64,000 nucleotides of DNA from Bacillota bacterium (GTDB taxonomy: Bacteria; Bacillota; Clostridia; Acetivibrionales; DTU013), in the NCBI GenBank assembly GCA_023412915.1, contig JAEZRE010000014.1, positions 62,001 through 126,000 of the forward strand, read 5' to 3'. Shown here piece by piece: positions 16,043-24,109 of this stretch (position 1 is its first letter; each line of letters opens with the position of its first letter). The notes under the pieces are model-generated. The model made no database searches. It saw only the letters and a program-made list of their open reading frames with translations, and was not told the origin of the DNA. The translations under genes and the position numbers were made by a program.

Positions 16043-16071
16043 ATAAAAAAGATGCCTGCTTGAGGCATCTT
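16043..16071 (-). terminator. Terminator of the dpaAB operon
   Basis: AAGATGCCT and AGGCATCTT pair perfectly around a five-base loop and are followed on the minus strand by TTTTTTATTTTT. It lies 20 bases after dpaB. Confidence 0.9.
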
Positions 16072-16090
16072 CTTTTAATTACGTTCAGTT

Positions 16091-16669
16091 TCACTGTATC
16101 ACCGGTTCAAGCTGTTTGCCTTTCAGGGCGGCCTGTATAGCCGGTATAAGCAGATCGAAATTCGCCATCAGGGAATTGTTCTTTTTCTCCGGATCATCCT
16201 GTCCGAACGGAACAAAGAATATGTTCTTTGTATTTGCCAGAAGACCTATATTTTTTGCATTGGCACCAAGTCCGTCATTAGTTGCCGGAGCGATCAGCAG
16301 AGGCCTTCCGTTTCTCAAATGCGCCTTGCATGCCATTGTCACAGGCGTATCGGTAATGCCGTTTGCCAGCTTTCCGAGAGTATTTCCCGTACAGGGAGAA
16401 ACGACCATAATGTCAAGCAAAGCTTTAGGTCCTATGGGTTCGGCGTCTATTATGGTTTTAATTATCGGTTTACCGCATATGGTTTCAATCCTGGATTTCC
16501 ATTCATCAGCCTTGCCGAATTTGGTATCAAAACTGTCGACGGCATAGGAAATCACAGGCAGGACATCCGCGCCTTCAGCAGTTATCTTCTCAAGCTCCGG
16601 TATTACTTTTGCAAATGTGCAAAATGAGCCGGTGAATGCAAATCCTATCTTTACATCCTGAAGCTGCAT
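16091..16669 (-). CDS. dpaB: Dipicolinate synthase subunit B
   Basis: The 192-residue flavoprotein-like subunit, with DpaA, converts dihydroxytetrahydrodipicolinate to dipicolinic acid in the mother cell; the product is imported to the forespore and gives heat resistance. It shows the flavoprotein fold start IGFAFTGSFCTFAKVIPELE, then VVSPCTGNTLGKLANGITDT and LLIAPATNDGLGANAKNIGL. The start overlaps the dpaA tail region with three bases between. Its length fits the family. It is followed by a strong terminator, so the dpaAB unit ends here. Confidence 0.95.
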   Translation of the reverse strand: MQLQDVKIGFAFTGSFCTFAKVIPELEKITAEGADVLPVISYAVDSFDTKFGKADEWKSRIETICGKPIIKTIIDAEPIGPKALLDIMVVSPCTGNTLGKLANGITDTPVTMACKAHLRNGRPLLIAPATNDGLGANAKNIGLLANTKNIFFVPFGQDDPEKKNNSLMANFDLLIPAIQAALKGKQLEPVIQ

Positions 16670-16672
16670 GTT

Positions 16673-17545
16673 TTACACCCCCAACTCCTCAATAATATTG
16701 TATATAGTCTGTTTTATGTAACCGGCTGCTGTTACCGGAGCAACCTTCCCCGGGAGGGACAAAGCCCAGATCACCTTTATGCCGAGTTCTTTCGCTCTTT
16801 CGAAATCAACTCCCCCCGGCTTTGAGGCCAGATCGATGATAAGGCATTCCTTGCCGAGCTTTTCGAGCATTTCGGAATCCAGGAGCTTATATGGAATGGT
16901 GTTATATATAACAGCCATATCTCCGATCACATTTTTAAGTTCATTTATGTATACGGGCTTATATCCATAGGCTCTGATCCAGGCGATATCGGAGTATTTT
17001 CTCGCTTCCACGTATACGTCCGCTCCAATACCCGCCAGCATTTTCGAAAGTGTCTTTCCAACCCTGCCGTATCCAAGTACCAATATCCTGCTGCCGTTAA
17101 GTGTTACCGGTAATTCCTCCATTGCAATCTGAATAGCCCCCTCGGCAGTCGGAATCGCATTTAGTACAGCCATTTCCTCGCGTTCGAGTATGTCGATGGC
17201 ATATACATTATAAGCTTTTGCCAGCTGAGAAGCCTTTTCACTTATTCTGCCTGCTATAAAGAGTTGATTCTTCTTCATTATCCTGAAGACTTCGTTCATA
17301 TGTATTTTTTCACTGTGGAAAGGTGCATTAAAATTCTCATTATCATTTGAACAGGGTAATGGTCCAATAATTATTTCAGAATCGTCGATTGCTTCCCGCA
17401 GATCCTTGTTTTCCGCAATCGTGGATTCAAAACCGGCGTTTTTGAAACCAAAGATATTCACCTCGTTGCCATCCGCATGGATAGCTTCGGCAAGCTTGAC
17501 ATTTCTCAGGTCTCCGCCGATCACCGTGTATTTTCGCAGGCTCAT
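16673..17545 (-). CDS. dpaA: Dipicolinate synthase subunit A
   Basis: The 290-residue subunit has an N-terminal dehydrogenase-like domain (KYTVIGGDLRNVKLAEAIHA) and a Rossmann motif ILVLGYGRVGKTLSKMLAG for NAD(P). DpaA/SpoVFA is the reductase-like half of dipicolinate synthase, active in the mother cell under sigma-K in Bacillus. In other Clostridia without dpaAB, electron-transfer flavoprotein EtfA is reported to make DPA instead; here the classic pair is present. ATG at 17545 is preceded by AGGGAT. About 300 bases upstream are non-coding and hold the repeats described separately. Confidence 0.95.
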   Translation of the reverse strand: MSLRKYTVIGGDLRNVKLAEAIHADGNEVNIFGFKNAGFESTIAENKDLREAIDDSEIIIGPLPCSNDNENFNAPFHSEKIHMNEVFRIMKKNQLFIAGRISEKASQLAKAYNVYAIDILEREEMAVLNAIPTAEGAIQIAMEELPVTLNGSRILVLGYGRVGKTLSKMLAGIGADVYVEARKYSDIAWIRAYGYKPVYINELKNVIGDMAVIYNTIPYKLLDSEMLEKLGKECLIIDLASKPGGVDFERAKELGIKVIWALSLPGKVAPVTAAGYIKQTIYNIIEELGV

Positions 17546-17621
17546 ATGATTATCCCTCCAGCACTTTCCGGCCCCACTTTATTTTATGTTTATCTGCGTT
17601 AACAAGTGCTTGTATCAGCAA

Positions 17622-17736
17622 TGCTTATTGCTTTAGCAATAGGCTTCCTCTTTTTAAGGTGATGCAGTCAACTGCTTTTTGCTTATTGCGTCAGTAATAA
17701 GCTTCCTCCGCTCGCAATTGATGCAGCCAAACGCTA
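17622..17736. repeat. Two imperfect direct repeats of about 57 bp upstream of dpaA
   Basis: Copy one begins at 17622 and copy two at 17680. They share TGCTTATTGC, AATA.GCTTCCTC and TGATGCAG.CAA with substitutions between. Each opens with a potential hairpin (GCTTATTGC pairing with GCAATAGGC or GTAATAAGC). They fill most of the space between mlpA's terminator and dpaA, which holds nothing else I can identify. Confidence 0.6.
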
Positions 17737-17776
17737 TTTGATATGGCTGCAATCTCCCATGCTCCATAATAAGCGA

Positions 17777-17809
17777 AAATATCCCGGAGTGTGCTCTTCC
17801 GGGATATTT
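17777..17809 (-). terminator. Strong terminator after the M16 peptidase gene
   Basis: AAATATCCCGGA and TCCGGGATATTT pair perfectly over 12 bp around a nine-base loop and are followed by TTTTCGCTT on the minus strand. It separates the pnp/mlpA unit from dpaAB. Confidence 0.92.
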
Positions 17810-17840
17810 CATATGCTTTGTTTTTATGTTGTTTTTTAGA

Positions 17841-19076
17841 TCAGACCGGCTGTTTTACATTCCCGACTATCGATATACCCTTTTTATCCATGATAAAAAT
17901 GTCTTTAATGATACCGTTAACAGCTTCCATCGAGATATCCCCGATCTTTTTCAATACCTCGTCGGGTGAATTTATATAGCCCAGCAGCAATTCGGACTTA
18001 CCTATGCTGTTCATCCTGCTGCTGGTACTCTCAAGTCCGAGGATATAATTGCCCTTGAGCTGTTCCTTGGACTTTTGGAGTTCCTGTTCGTTAAAACCCT
18101 TTTTCAGCATCAGCCTTATCTCTTCGTAGATCAATTCTGTCACATTCCCGAGATTTTCAGGTTTCATTCCGGCGTAGATAGTAAACAGTCCCGCATCGTT
18201 GTAGGTGGTAGGATATGAATATATCGAATAAACAAGGCCCTTCTTTTCGCGTATCTTCTGGAACAGCCTGGAACTCATGCCACCGCCGAGTATGTTGTTA
18301 ATGGCGAGCAGCGGGTACATTTTGTCGTCCCCGTTTTTTATTCCCTCGAAGCCTATACAGATGTGTACCTGTTCGGTATCTTTCTCACGGACGCTGATCT
18401 CGGACTTGAATTCTACAGCCGGCTTGTTGCTTTCCGGACCTGCCTTCGGTTCCCATTCTCCAAAATACTTTTCCAGAAGGTCCTTCAGACTGTCTTCATT
18501 ATAATTTCCGGCAACTGAAACGACTATTTTTTCAGGGACATAGTACTCTTCAACATAGCCTGTCAATACGTCACGGTTGATACCCCTCAGTGATTTGGCG
18601 GTCCCGAGTATTGGGTATCCTATGGGGTTGCCTCCCCAAACCGTTTCGGTCAGTATGTCGTGTACAAGCTCCTCGGGAGAATCCTCATACATTCCTATTT
18701 CCTCGAGGATGACCTTTTTCTCGAGAGCCATATCCTTAGGCGAGAAAACCGAATGCAACAGCATGTCGCTCAAAACGTCTACGGCGACTTCGATATGCTC
18801 GTCGAGCGTTTTGGCGTAGAAACAAGTGCATTCCTTTCCTGTAAATGCGTTCAGCTGACCGCCAATATTGTCGATACTTTCGGCGATTTCCGCGGCGCTT
18901 CTTTTTTCCGTGCCTTTAAAAAGCATGTGTTCTATAAAGTGCGAAACTCCGTTATTCCGCGGGTTCTCATTCTGTGAGCCCGTACCGACCCATATTCCTA
19001 TCGATACCGAGCGGACGTACGGTATGTTTTCACAAACGACTCTGATCCCGTTACGGAGTTTGAATCTATTCAGCAT
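17841..19076 (-). CDS. mlpA: M16-family zinc peptidase (YmxG/MlpA-like)
   Basis: The 411-residue protein has the inverted zinc motif HFIEHMLFKGTEKR (HxxEH) near residue 48 and the second metal-binding Glu in the following helix region of EVAVDVLSD. The C-terminal inactive-type half (GGGMSSRLFQKIREKKGLVY) is also recognisable. ATG at 19076 is preferred because CAGGAGG lies upstream. In Firmicutes this peptidase commonly follows pnp; in Bacillus the homologue (mlpA/ymxG) influences protease production. Here it follows pnp by about 90 bases and is ended by a strong terminator. The natural substrate is unknown. Confidence 0.9.
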   Translation of the reverse strand: MLNRFKLRNGIRVVCENIPYVRSVSIGIWVGTGSQNENPRNNGVSHFIEHMLFKGTEKRSAAEIAESIDNIGGQLNAFTGKECTCFYAKTLDEHIEVAVDVLSDMLLHSVFSPKDMALEKKVILEEIGMYEDSPEELVHDILTETVWGGNPIGYPILGTAKSLRGINRDVLTGYVEEYYVPEKIVVSVAGNYNEDSLKDLLEKYFGEWEPKAGPESNKPAVEFKSEISVREKDTEQVHICIGFEGIKNGDDKMYPLLAINNILGGGMSSRLFQKIREKKGLVYSIYSYPTTYNDAGLFTIYAGMKPENLGNVTELIYEEIRLMLKKGFNEQELQKSKEQLKGNYILGLESTSSRMNSIGKSELLLGYINSPDEVLKKIGDISMEAVNGIIKDIFIMDKKGISIVGNVKQPV

Positions 19077-19169
19077 AAAACCTCCTGTCACCTGCTCCTT
19101 TTTAAACCGTATGAAAAAGGACGGTTACAGCGGATGTTAATCCGTCCGCAGCCGTCCTCGAATAATTAC

Positions 19170-21281
19170 TTATTGTTGTGCATCTGTATTGTTCTCAGGC
19201 AGGGCGTCCTTCCTCGAAAGGTTGATACGTCCCTGTTTGTCCACTTCGATAACCTTTACGAGCATTTCATCGCCAACCTTGCACACGTCCTCGACCTTTT
19301 CGACTCTTTTCTTGTCGAGCTTGGAAATGTGCACAAGACCTTCCTTGCCGGGTGCAAATTCGACGAACGCACCGAAGGTCATCAGCCTGGTTACCTTGCC
19401 CATGAATACCTGTCCGGGCTGCACGTCCTTCGCTATGGCTTCTATGATAGCGAGCGCCCTTCTGCCTGCCGCTTCATCGGCTGTGGCAACGAACACTCTT
19501 CCGTCGTCCTCTATATCGATCTTGACGCCTGTTTCGTCGATGATCTTGTTGATTACTTTGCCGCCGGGTCCGATTACATCCCTTATTTTATCGGGATCGA
19601 TATTCATCGTGAACATCTTGGGAGCGTACGGTGACAGCGTATTTCTCGGCTCTGCTATAACAGGCAGAATGATTTCGTCGAGTATCTGGAAGCGTCCTTT
19701 TTTCGTAAGAGCGAATGCCTGCTTGATGATCTCGTACGTGAGGCCTGTTACCTTGATATCCATCTGTATGGCGGTTATGCCCTTCTTCGTACCTGCTACC
19801 TTGAAGTCCATATCGCCGAAAAAGTCTTCAATGCCCTGAATATCCATGAATGTGATGAATCTGTCAGGATTCTCGTCATCGATTACCAGACCTGATGAAA
19901 TACCTGCTACAGGAGCCTTTATCGGCACGCCTGCGTCCATTAGTGCAAGAGTGCTGCCGCAGACGCTGCCCTGGGACGTCGAACCGTTAGACATCAGTAC
20001 TTCTGAAACGAGCCTGATGGCGTACGGGAAATCGATCTCGCTCGGGATGACCGGTTCAAGCGCTCTCTCTGCAAGCGCGCCGTGGCCTATTTCCCTTCTG
20101 CCGGGACCTCTGGAGGTCTTGGCTTCGCCTACGCTGTAACCTGGGAAATTATAGTGATGCATATATCTCTTGGTTTCTTCGAGGTCCACGCCGTCGAGCT
20201 TCTGAATCTCGCCTATGCCGCCGAGCGTCAGAGTCGTGAGCACCTGTGTCTGGCCTCTCTGGAAGAGTCCTGAACCATGGGTCCTCGGAAGTATCGAAAC
20301 GTCGGCCGACATCGGCCTGATCTCGTCGAGTCTCCTACCGTCGACTCTCTTGCCTTCGTCGATAATATATTTTCTTACTACCTTCTTTTCGAGCTTGTAT
20401 ATGGCTTCAGCAATTACCGAGGTCTTTTCCGGGAAGGTTTCCGCAAGCGCCTGCTGCACCTCTTCCGTCAACGCGGCTACATTCGTGTCCCTGACTGTCT
20501 TGTCGTCGGTGAGCACTGCCTGGCGCATCTTCTCATATGCGATTCCCTTGACCGCGTCGAATATCTCCTGCGGTATATCTGCTGAAGTGTATGCGAATTT
20601 CGGTTTGCCTACTTCCGCAACTATACTCTTTATGAATGCGGCAATCTTTTTGATCTCCTGATGTCCCTTTACAACCGCATCGAACATTACCTCGTCGGGC
20701 ACTTCCTTTGCGCCGGCTTCGATCATTGTGATCTTTTCCTCGGTACCCGCCAGAGTCACGTACATGTCGCTCTTTTCTCTCTGAGCAGTATTGGGGTTAA
20801 TTCTGACTTCACCGTCGATGAGTCCGAGTACGACTCCTCCGATAGGTCCATTGAACGGTATGTCGGAAATGCTCAAAGCAACCGATGCGCCTATCATTGC
20901 CGCAATTTCCGGTGAATTGTCCTGATCTACGGACATTACTGTGTTGACGACAGCGACATCATTGCGCAGATCCTTCGGGAATAGCGGGCGGATCGGCCTG
21001 TCAATGACCCTTGACGTCAGGATTGCTTTCTCCGAGGGTTTTCCTTCCCTCTTTATGAACCCGCCCGGTATCTTACCGACGGCATAGAGTCTTTCTTCAT
21101 AGTCCACGCTGAGCGGAAAGAAGTCGATACCGTCCCTCGGCGAATTCGAAGCGGTGGCTGTCGACATTATGACCGTGTCCCCATATCTTACAAGGGCGGC
21201 TCCGTTAGCCAGCTGTGCCAGTTTGCCGGTTTCGACGGTAAGCGTCCTTCCGGCCAGTTCCATTGTGAATTTTTTTTGCAT
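19170..21281 (-). CDS. pnp: Polyribonucleotide nucleotidyltransferase (PNPase)
   Basis: The 703-residue enzyme degrades RNA 3' to 5' by phosphorolysis. It has two RNase PH domains (first: VRYGDTVIMSTATAS; second: GTHGSGLFQRGQTQVLTTLT with ISRGPGRREIGHGALAERAL), an RNase PH-linking helical region, a KH domain (IRDVIGPGGKVINKIIDETG) and a C-terminal S1 domain (GQVFMGKVTRLMTFGAFVEF). The start at 21281 (MQKKFTMELAGRTL) follows GAGGAGG; a longer frame to 21407 runs through the leader and is rejected. It lies after rpsO, the conserved order, and carries a long foldback leader that may serve autoregulation. Confidence 0.97.
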   Translation of the reverse strand: MQKKFTMELAGRTLTVETGKLAQLANGAALVRYGDTVIMSTATASNSPRDGIDFFPLSVDYEERLYAVGKIPGGFIKREGKPSEKAILTSRVIDRPIRPLFPKDLRNDVAVVNTVMSVDQDNSPEIAAMIGASVALSISDIPFNGPIGGVVLGLIDGEVRINPNTAQREKSDMYVTLAGTEEKITMIEAGAKEVPDEVMFDAVVKGHQEIKKIAAFIKSIVAEVGKPKFAYTSADIPQEIFDAVKGIAYEKMRQAVLTDDKTVRDTNVAALTEEVQQALAETFPEKTSVIAEAIYKLEKKVVRKYIIDEGKRVDGRRLDEIRPMSADVSILPRTHGSGLFQRGQTQVLTTLTLGGIGEIQKLDGVDLEETKRYMHHYNFPGYSVGEAKTSRGPGRREIGHGALAERALEPVIPSEIDFPYAIRLVSEVLMSNGSTSQGSVCGSTLALMDAGVPIKAPVAGISSGLVIDDENPDRFITFMDIQGIEDFFGDMDFKVAGTKKGITAIQMDIKVTGLTYEIIKQAFALTKKGRFQILDEIILPVIAEPRNTLSPYAPKMFTMNIDPDKIRDVIGPGGKVINKIIDETGVKIDIEDDGRVFVATADEAAGRRALAIIEAIAKDVQPGQVFMGKVTRLMTFGAFVEFAPGKEGLVHISKLDKKRVEKVEDVCKVGDEMLVKVIEVDKQGRINLSRKDALPENNTDAQQ

Positions 21282-21302
21282 AAAATGCCTCCTCATTTTT
21301 TG

Positions 21303-21427
21303 CTGCAACAAGTAAAGGAGGCAGATTACAGAAAACGGACACCAGAAACCGTATGTGGGAGATCGCAAAACGGATCGCTTACGGGTTCTGGTCTCTGTTC
21401 TCTGCACCGCGACTCTTTACGTTGCAG
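21303..21427 (-). promoter_or_regulatory. pnp leader foldback (possible RNase III/PNPase autoregulation site)
   Basis: The leader RNA can form a long interrupted stem. CTGCAACGTAAAG pairs with CTTTACTTGTTGCAG (21415-21427 with 21303-21317), CAGAGAACAGAGA pairs in part with TTTTCTGTAATCTG, and CCAGAACCCGTA pairs with TACGGTTTCTGG (21380-21391 with 21342-21353). The 3' part of the outer stem lies 20 bases before the pnp ribosome site. In E. coli a comparable double-stranded leader is cut by RNase III and then removed by PNPase to lower its own synthesis; here this is an analogy. Confidence 0.7.
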
Positions 21428-21464
21428 TTTAATTCTTTTCTTTTAGTAGTATTGCACCATTATG

Positions 21465-21499
21465 TAAAAATAATGAGCGGGATATCCCGCCCATCATTA
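21465..21499 (-). terminator. Terminator overlapping the rpsO stop codon
   Basis: GCGGGATATCCCGC (21477-21490) is a perfect palindrome flanked by AATGA/TCATT arms, and the minus strand continues ATTATTTTTAC. The rpsO stop codon lies in its left arm. Confidence 0.75.
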
Positions 21500-21760
21500 T
21501 TTCCTCAAATTGAGTTTTTCAACGATTGCACGATACCTTTCGATATCCTTTTCCTGCAGATAGTTCAGCAGGCCTCTTCTCTGACCGACCATTTTGAGAA
21601 GTCCTCTTCTGGAGTGGTGGTCCTTTTTGTGATCCTTGAGGTGATCATTAAGATGGTTGATCCTCTCCGTGAGGATAGCCACCTGTACTTCCGGCGATCC
21701 AGTATCACCGTCGTGCAGTTTGTACTTCTCGATGATTTCCGTTTTTACTTCCTTAACCAT
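21497..21760 (-). CDS. rpsO: 30S ribosomal protein S15
   Basis: The 87-residue protein is S15, which binds 16S rRNA near helix 22 early in 30S assembly. Typical sequence: HDGDTGSPEVQVAILTERIN, then LKDHKKDHHSRRGLLKMVGQ and RRGLLNYLQ. AAGGAGGC precedes the ATG. Length and motifs match the bacterial family fully. It precedes pnp as in most Firmicutes, separated from it by the terminator at 21465 and the pnp leader. Confidence 0.98.
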   Translation of the reverse strand: MVKEVKTEIIEKYKLHDGDTGSPEVQVAILTERINHLNDHLKDHKKDHHSRRGLLKMVGQRRGLLNYLQEKDIERYRAIVEKLNLRK

Positions 21761-21793
21761 TGTATTGCCTCCTTAAATTTTTAACGCCATGAG

Positions 21794-21825
21794 CCAGGTA
21801 AGTGGTCGGAGCTTCCAGTAACCGG
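21794..21825 (-). promoter_or_regulatory. Hairpin in the rpsO leader
   Basis: The transcript can form CCGGTTACTGG with CCACTTACCTGG around AAGCTCCGA, with two mismatches and a bulge, 34-65 bases before the rpsO start. S15 often represses its own mRNA by binding structured leaders; this is a candidate only. Confidence 0.35.
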
Positions 21826-21937
21826 GCAGATGGTTGAATGTCGCACTGAAATATTTTAACATATCATTTCCATAATGTAAATGTTTTATTTATGGACTTT
21901 TGACTGCTGATCAAACCCTAGTTCAGGCACTTTCATA

Positions 21938-22210
21938 TTATTCAAGCTCTATTTTCCTTAGGCCGGCATTTTCTTTTACAGCCGGCTTCTGTCCTGAAGC
22001 CGTAGGAGACACTTCGATACTGCTATTCAATCCCGCTAATATCTCCATCCCCAGCCCCGCAAGCTCCTTCACGCATCCCGCGGCCTCTGCTCTGAGACCT
22101 GACATCCGCGACCTCAAGGGTTCGGGCAGTCTATCTATAGCTTTATCCGCAAGCCGAATGTTCAAGTTGATTACCATTCCAAGCAAACTACCTGTCATTA
22201 TCATCACCAA
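21938..22210 (-). CDS. Small protein coupled to the ArsA-like gene
   Basis: The 90-residue protein has an N-terminal hydrophobic stretch (GSLLGMVINLNIRLADKAID) and a helical middle (LPEPLRSRMSGLRAEAAGC, then VKELAGLGMEIL) with a Ser/Pro-rich tail. No family is recognised. It overlaps the end of the ArsA-like gene by 23 bases (or 11 if translation starts at the ATG at 22198), so it is almost surely translated from the same message. Its role may be tied to that ATPase. Confidence 0.55.
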   Translation of the reverse strand: MVMIMTGSLLGMVINLNIRLADKAIDRLPEPLRSRMSGLRAEAAGCVKELAGLGMEILAGLNSSIEVSPTASGQKPAVKENAGLRKIELE

Positions 22211-23363
22211 ACCTTATTCTCAGTATCTCAGCCTCGAATTTCGCTCCCTTTACCGAGTAGCTGAGCAGTGTCCTCGGCAGTGTAACGGTACGCTTTATAT
22301 TACCCACCCTGATGATCAGTTCGTCACCCTTTTGGTTGAGCGATACCTCTTTCTTTTCAACAAAGGGCATCCTTACCGCCAGTACATATCCGTCATTTTC
22401 CTTTATTATTTCCTGTGCCCTGATATCATACTCTATCCCGACGGGATCCCTGCCGCCGAACACTTCACCGCCGAGTCTTTCAAGCATTTCCATGCCGACG
22501 ATCTCGTTTTCGAACAAAGGCGCCTTGAAAATTGGCAGGGGCGAAAAGCTTTCACCTATCATTTCCATGTATTTTTTCTGAATATCCTTCCACCCCTTGA
22601 AATAATCGTCATTCACTACCTCGGGCATGACTCTGTTTACGATGACGGCGTCTACGTTGAAATTGTAGATATTGAGATAGGTAAAGCTTCTCTGGGCTTC
22701 CTTGATGACCATCTTCTCGGGGTTGACAACGATGCGGATGCTCGTAATGCTCCTGTCCGAAAGTACCTGTCTCATTTCATCGAGCTGATTGTATATATTC
22801 CCGATCTCATTCATTACATTATCGGTGGGCATGGGTATCCCAAGCAAGGGTTCCATCACCGGCCTGGCAAGCCTGACAGCTTTTTTCTGAAAGGGAAAAA
22901 TCTTTTCCATCCACCATCTCAGCATATCGGGAAAGCTCAGCAATGCCAGAGTTTCACCCGTCGGTGCGCAGTCTACTATGATTACGTCATATGTCTTTCC
23001 CTTGTAGTAATCCAATATGCGCAAAAGGCTGAGCAATTCCTCAAACCCGGGAAATACGGTAATTTCCTCGGTTGTTATATCTTTGACACTGTGAGAGGTG
23101 AGAACCGCCGACATATATTCCTGTATCTTCCCCCAGCTTTTTTCGATCTCGTGCAGGGTATCAATCTCCTGTGCCCAAAGGTTTTTACAAATTTCCACCG
23201 GCTCGGCCGACAGCTTTATATCGAACGAATCGCCGAGGCTATGCGCGGCGTCTGTGCTCATCACAAGCGTTTTCAGGCCTTTCTTTGCACTTTTCAGCGC
23301 TGTCGCGGCGGCAACGCTTGTCTTACCGACTCCGCCCTTTCCTGTGTAAATGATGATCCTCAT
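22188..23363 (-). CDS. ArsA/Get3-family ATPase
   Basis: The 391-residue protein begins MRIIIYTGKGGVGKTSVAAA, the deviant Walker A of the ArsA/Get3 class, followed by switch-type motifs STDAAHSLGDSFD and IIVDCAPTGETLALLSFPD, both hallmarks of this family. The C-terminal part (EVSLNQKGDELIIRVGNIKR) resembles an HSP20-like all-beta domain seen in some bacterial ArsA-type proteins. ATG at 23363 follows AAGGAGTG. No arsenic genes (arsR, arsB, arsD) are nearby, so an arsenite pump role is doubtful; a protein-targeting or maturation role is as likely. It follows a MarR-type gene that may control it. Confidence 0.85.
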   Translation of the reverse strand: MRIIIYTGKGGVGKTSVAAATALKSAKKGLKTLVMSTDAAHSLGDSFDIKLSAEPVEICKNLWAQEIDTLHEIEKSWGKIQEYMSAVLTSHSVKDITTEEITVFPGFEELLSLLRILDYYKGKTYDVIIVDCAPTGETLALLSFPDMLRWWMEKIFPFQKKAVRLARPVMEPLLGIPMPTDNVMNEIGNIYNQLDEMRQVLSDRSITSIRIVVNPEKMVIKEAQRSFTYLNIYNFNVDAVIVNRVMPEVVNDDYFKGWKDIQKKYMEMIGESFSPLPIFKAPLFENEIVGMEMLERLGGEVFGGRDPVGIEYDIRAQEIIKENDGYVLAVRMPFVEKKEVSLNQKGDELIIRVGNIKRTVTLPRTLLSYSVKGAKFEAEILRIRFGDDNDR

Positions 23364-23394
23364 ATAAATCACTCCTTTTTAATTTCGCTATATA

Positions 23395-23417
23395 AATATT
23401 TCGCAACTCGTAATATT
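23395..23417 (-). promoter_or_regulatory. Candidate MarR operator before the ArsA-like gene
   Basis: The minus strand reads AATATTACG AGTTG CGAAATATT, an inverted repeat with one mismatch, between the MarR gene's stop and the ATPase start. Its half CTCGTAATATT recurs exactly at 23933-23943, just upstream of the MarR start codon. Confidence 0.45.
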
Positions 23418-23428
23418 AAACAAAAAAT

Positions 23429-23932
23429 TTATTCGATTTCGATCTTTCTGATAGTGTTTTCCTTTTTATCTGAAGCTATTGCTTTCTTCTCGGAAAAGAT
23501 ACTTGTTATTTTAGTAAATATACTATACAGAAGTTTTTTTTCATCCTCCGTGAGTTCGTCAAGCACCTGCTTTGCCAGGCTGAGTACGCTGCTCTTTATT
23601 CCTTCCGCAAGCTGCTTCCCCTCTTCCGTCAGCCTTATCGTCACTACCCTTCTGTCCGATTCGCTCCTGGCCCTCTCGATATATCCCTTCCTGACAAGTC
23701 TTTCGATGATCCCCGTCGCAGTGCTCATCGGTATATTGATGAAATTCGCGATCTGGCTCATTATGATCTCGCCGTTCCTCTCCACCTGGAGCAGCGTCAG
23801 TATCTCGGTTCTGGACAGGCTCAGATCGACATCTATGAAATCCTCCGGATAAAGGACCTTCCTTAATGCTTCGAATATGGAATCATACATTTCTTTTGCT
23901 TCCATCATGTTTTCCTCTGATTTATTTGGCAT
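23429..23932 (-). CDS. MarR-family transcription regulator
   Basis: The 167-residue protein has the winged-helix core of MarR regulators: SRTEILTLLQVERNGEIIMS, IANFINIPMSTATGIIERLV, and the wing RKGYIERARSESDRRVVTIR with LTEEGKQL. The family binds DNA as a dimer and often responds to small phenolic or oxidised ligands. ATG at 23932 is assumed; a second ATG at 23908 follows AGAGG at better spacing. An 11-base element (CTCGTAATATT) lies at its own start and again before the ArsA-like gene downstream, which suggests control of both. Confidence 0.88.
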   Translation of the reverse strand: MPNKSEENMMEAKEMYDSIFEALRKVLYPEDFIDVDLSLSRTEILTLLQVERNGEIIMSQIANFINIPMSTATGIIERLVRKGYIERARSESDRRVVTIRLTEEGKQLAEGIKSSVLSLAKQVLDELTEDEKKLLYSIFTKITSIFSEKKAIASDKKENTIRKIEIE

Positions 23933-24109
23933 CTCGTAATATTCTAGTTATAAAATATCACCTTCAAAATAGAAAGTCAACAGTCCGCAATAGATTAATT
24001 TATAATTCTCAAACGAAATTGCAAAAGCTTTTAAGCCAGTAATTTAATTGAACAAATTTATGTTAACTCGAATATGATATACAAAAAGTATTTACAAGGA
24101 GGGAGCCTG

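Noticed and set aside
21282..21407. N-terminal extension of PNPase
   Set aside because: The frame is open to 21407 but runs through the structured leader and lacks a ribosome site.
23944..24109. Sigma-E promoter for cotJABC
   Set aside because: Expected from biology, but no convincing -35/-10 pair could be fixed by eye.
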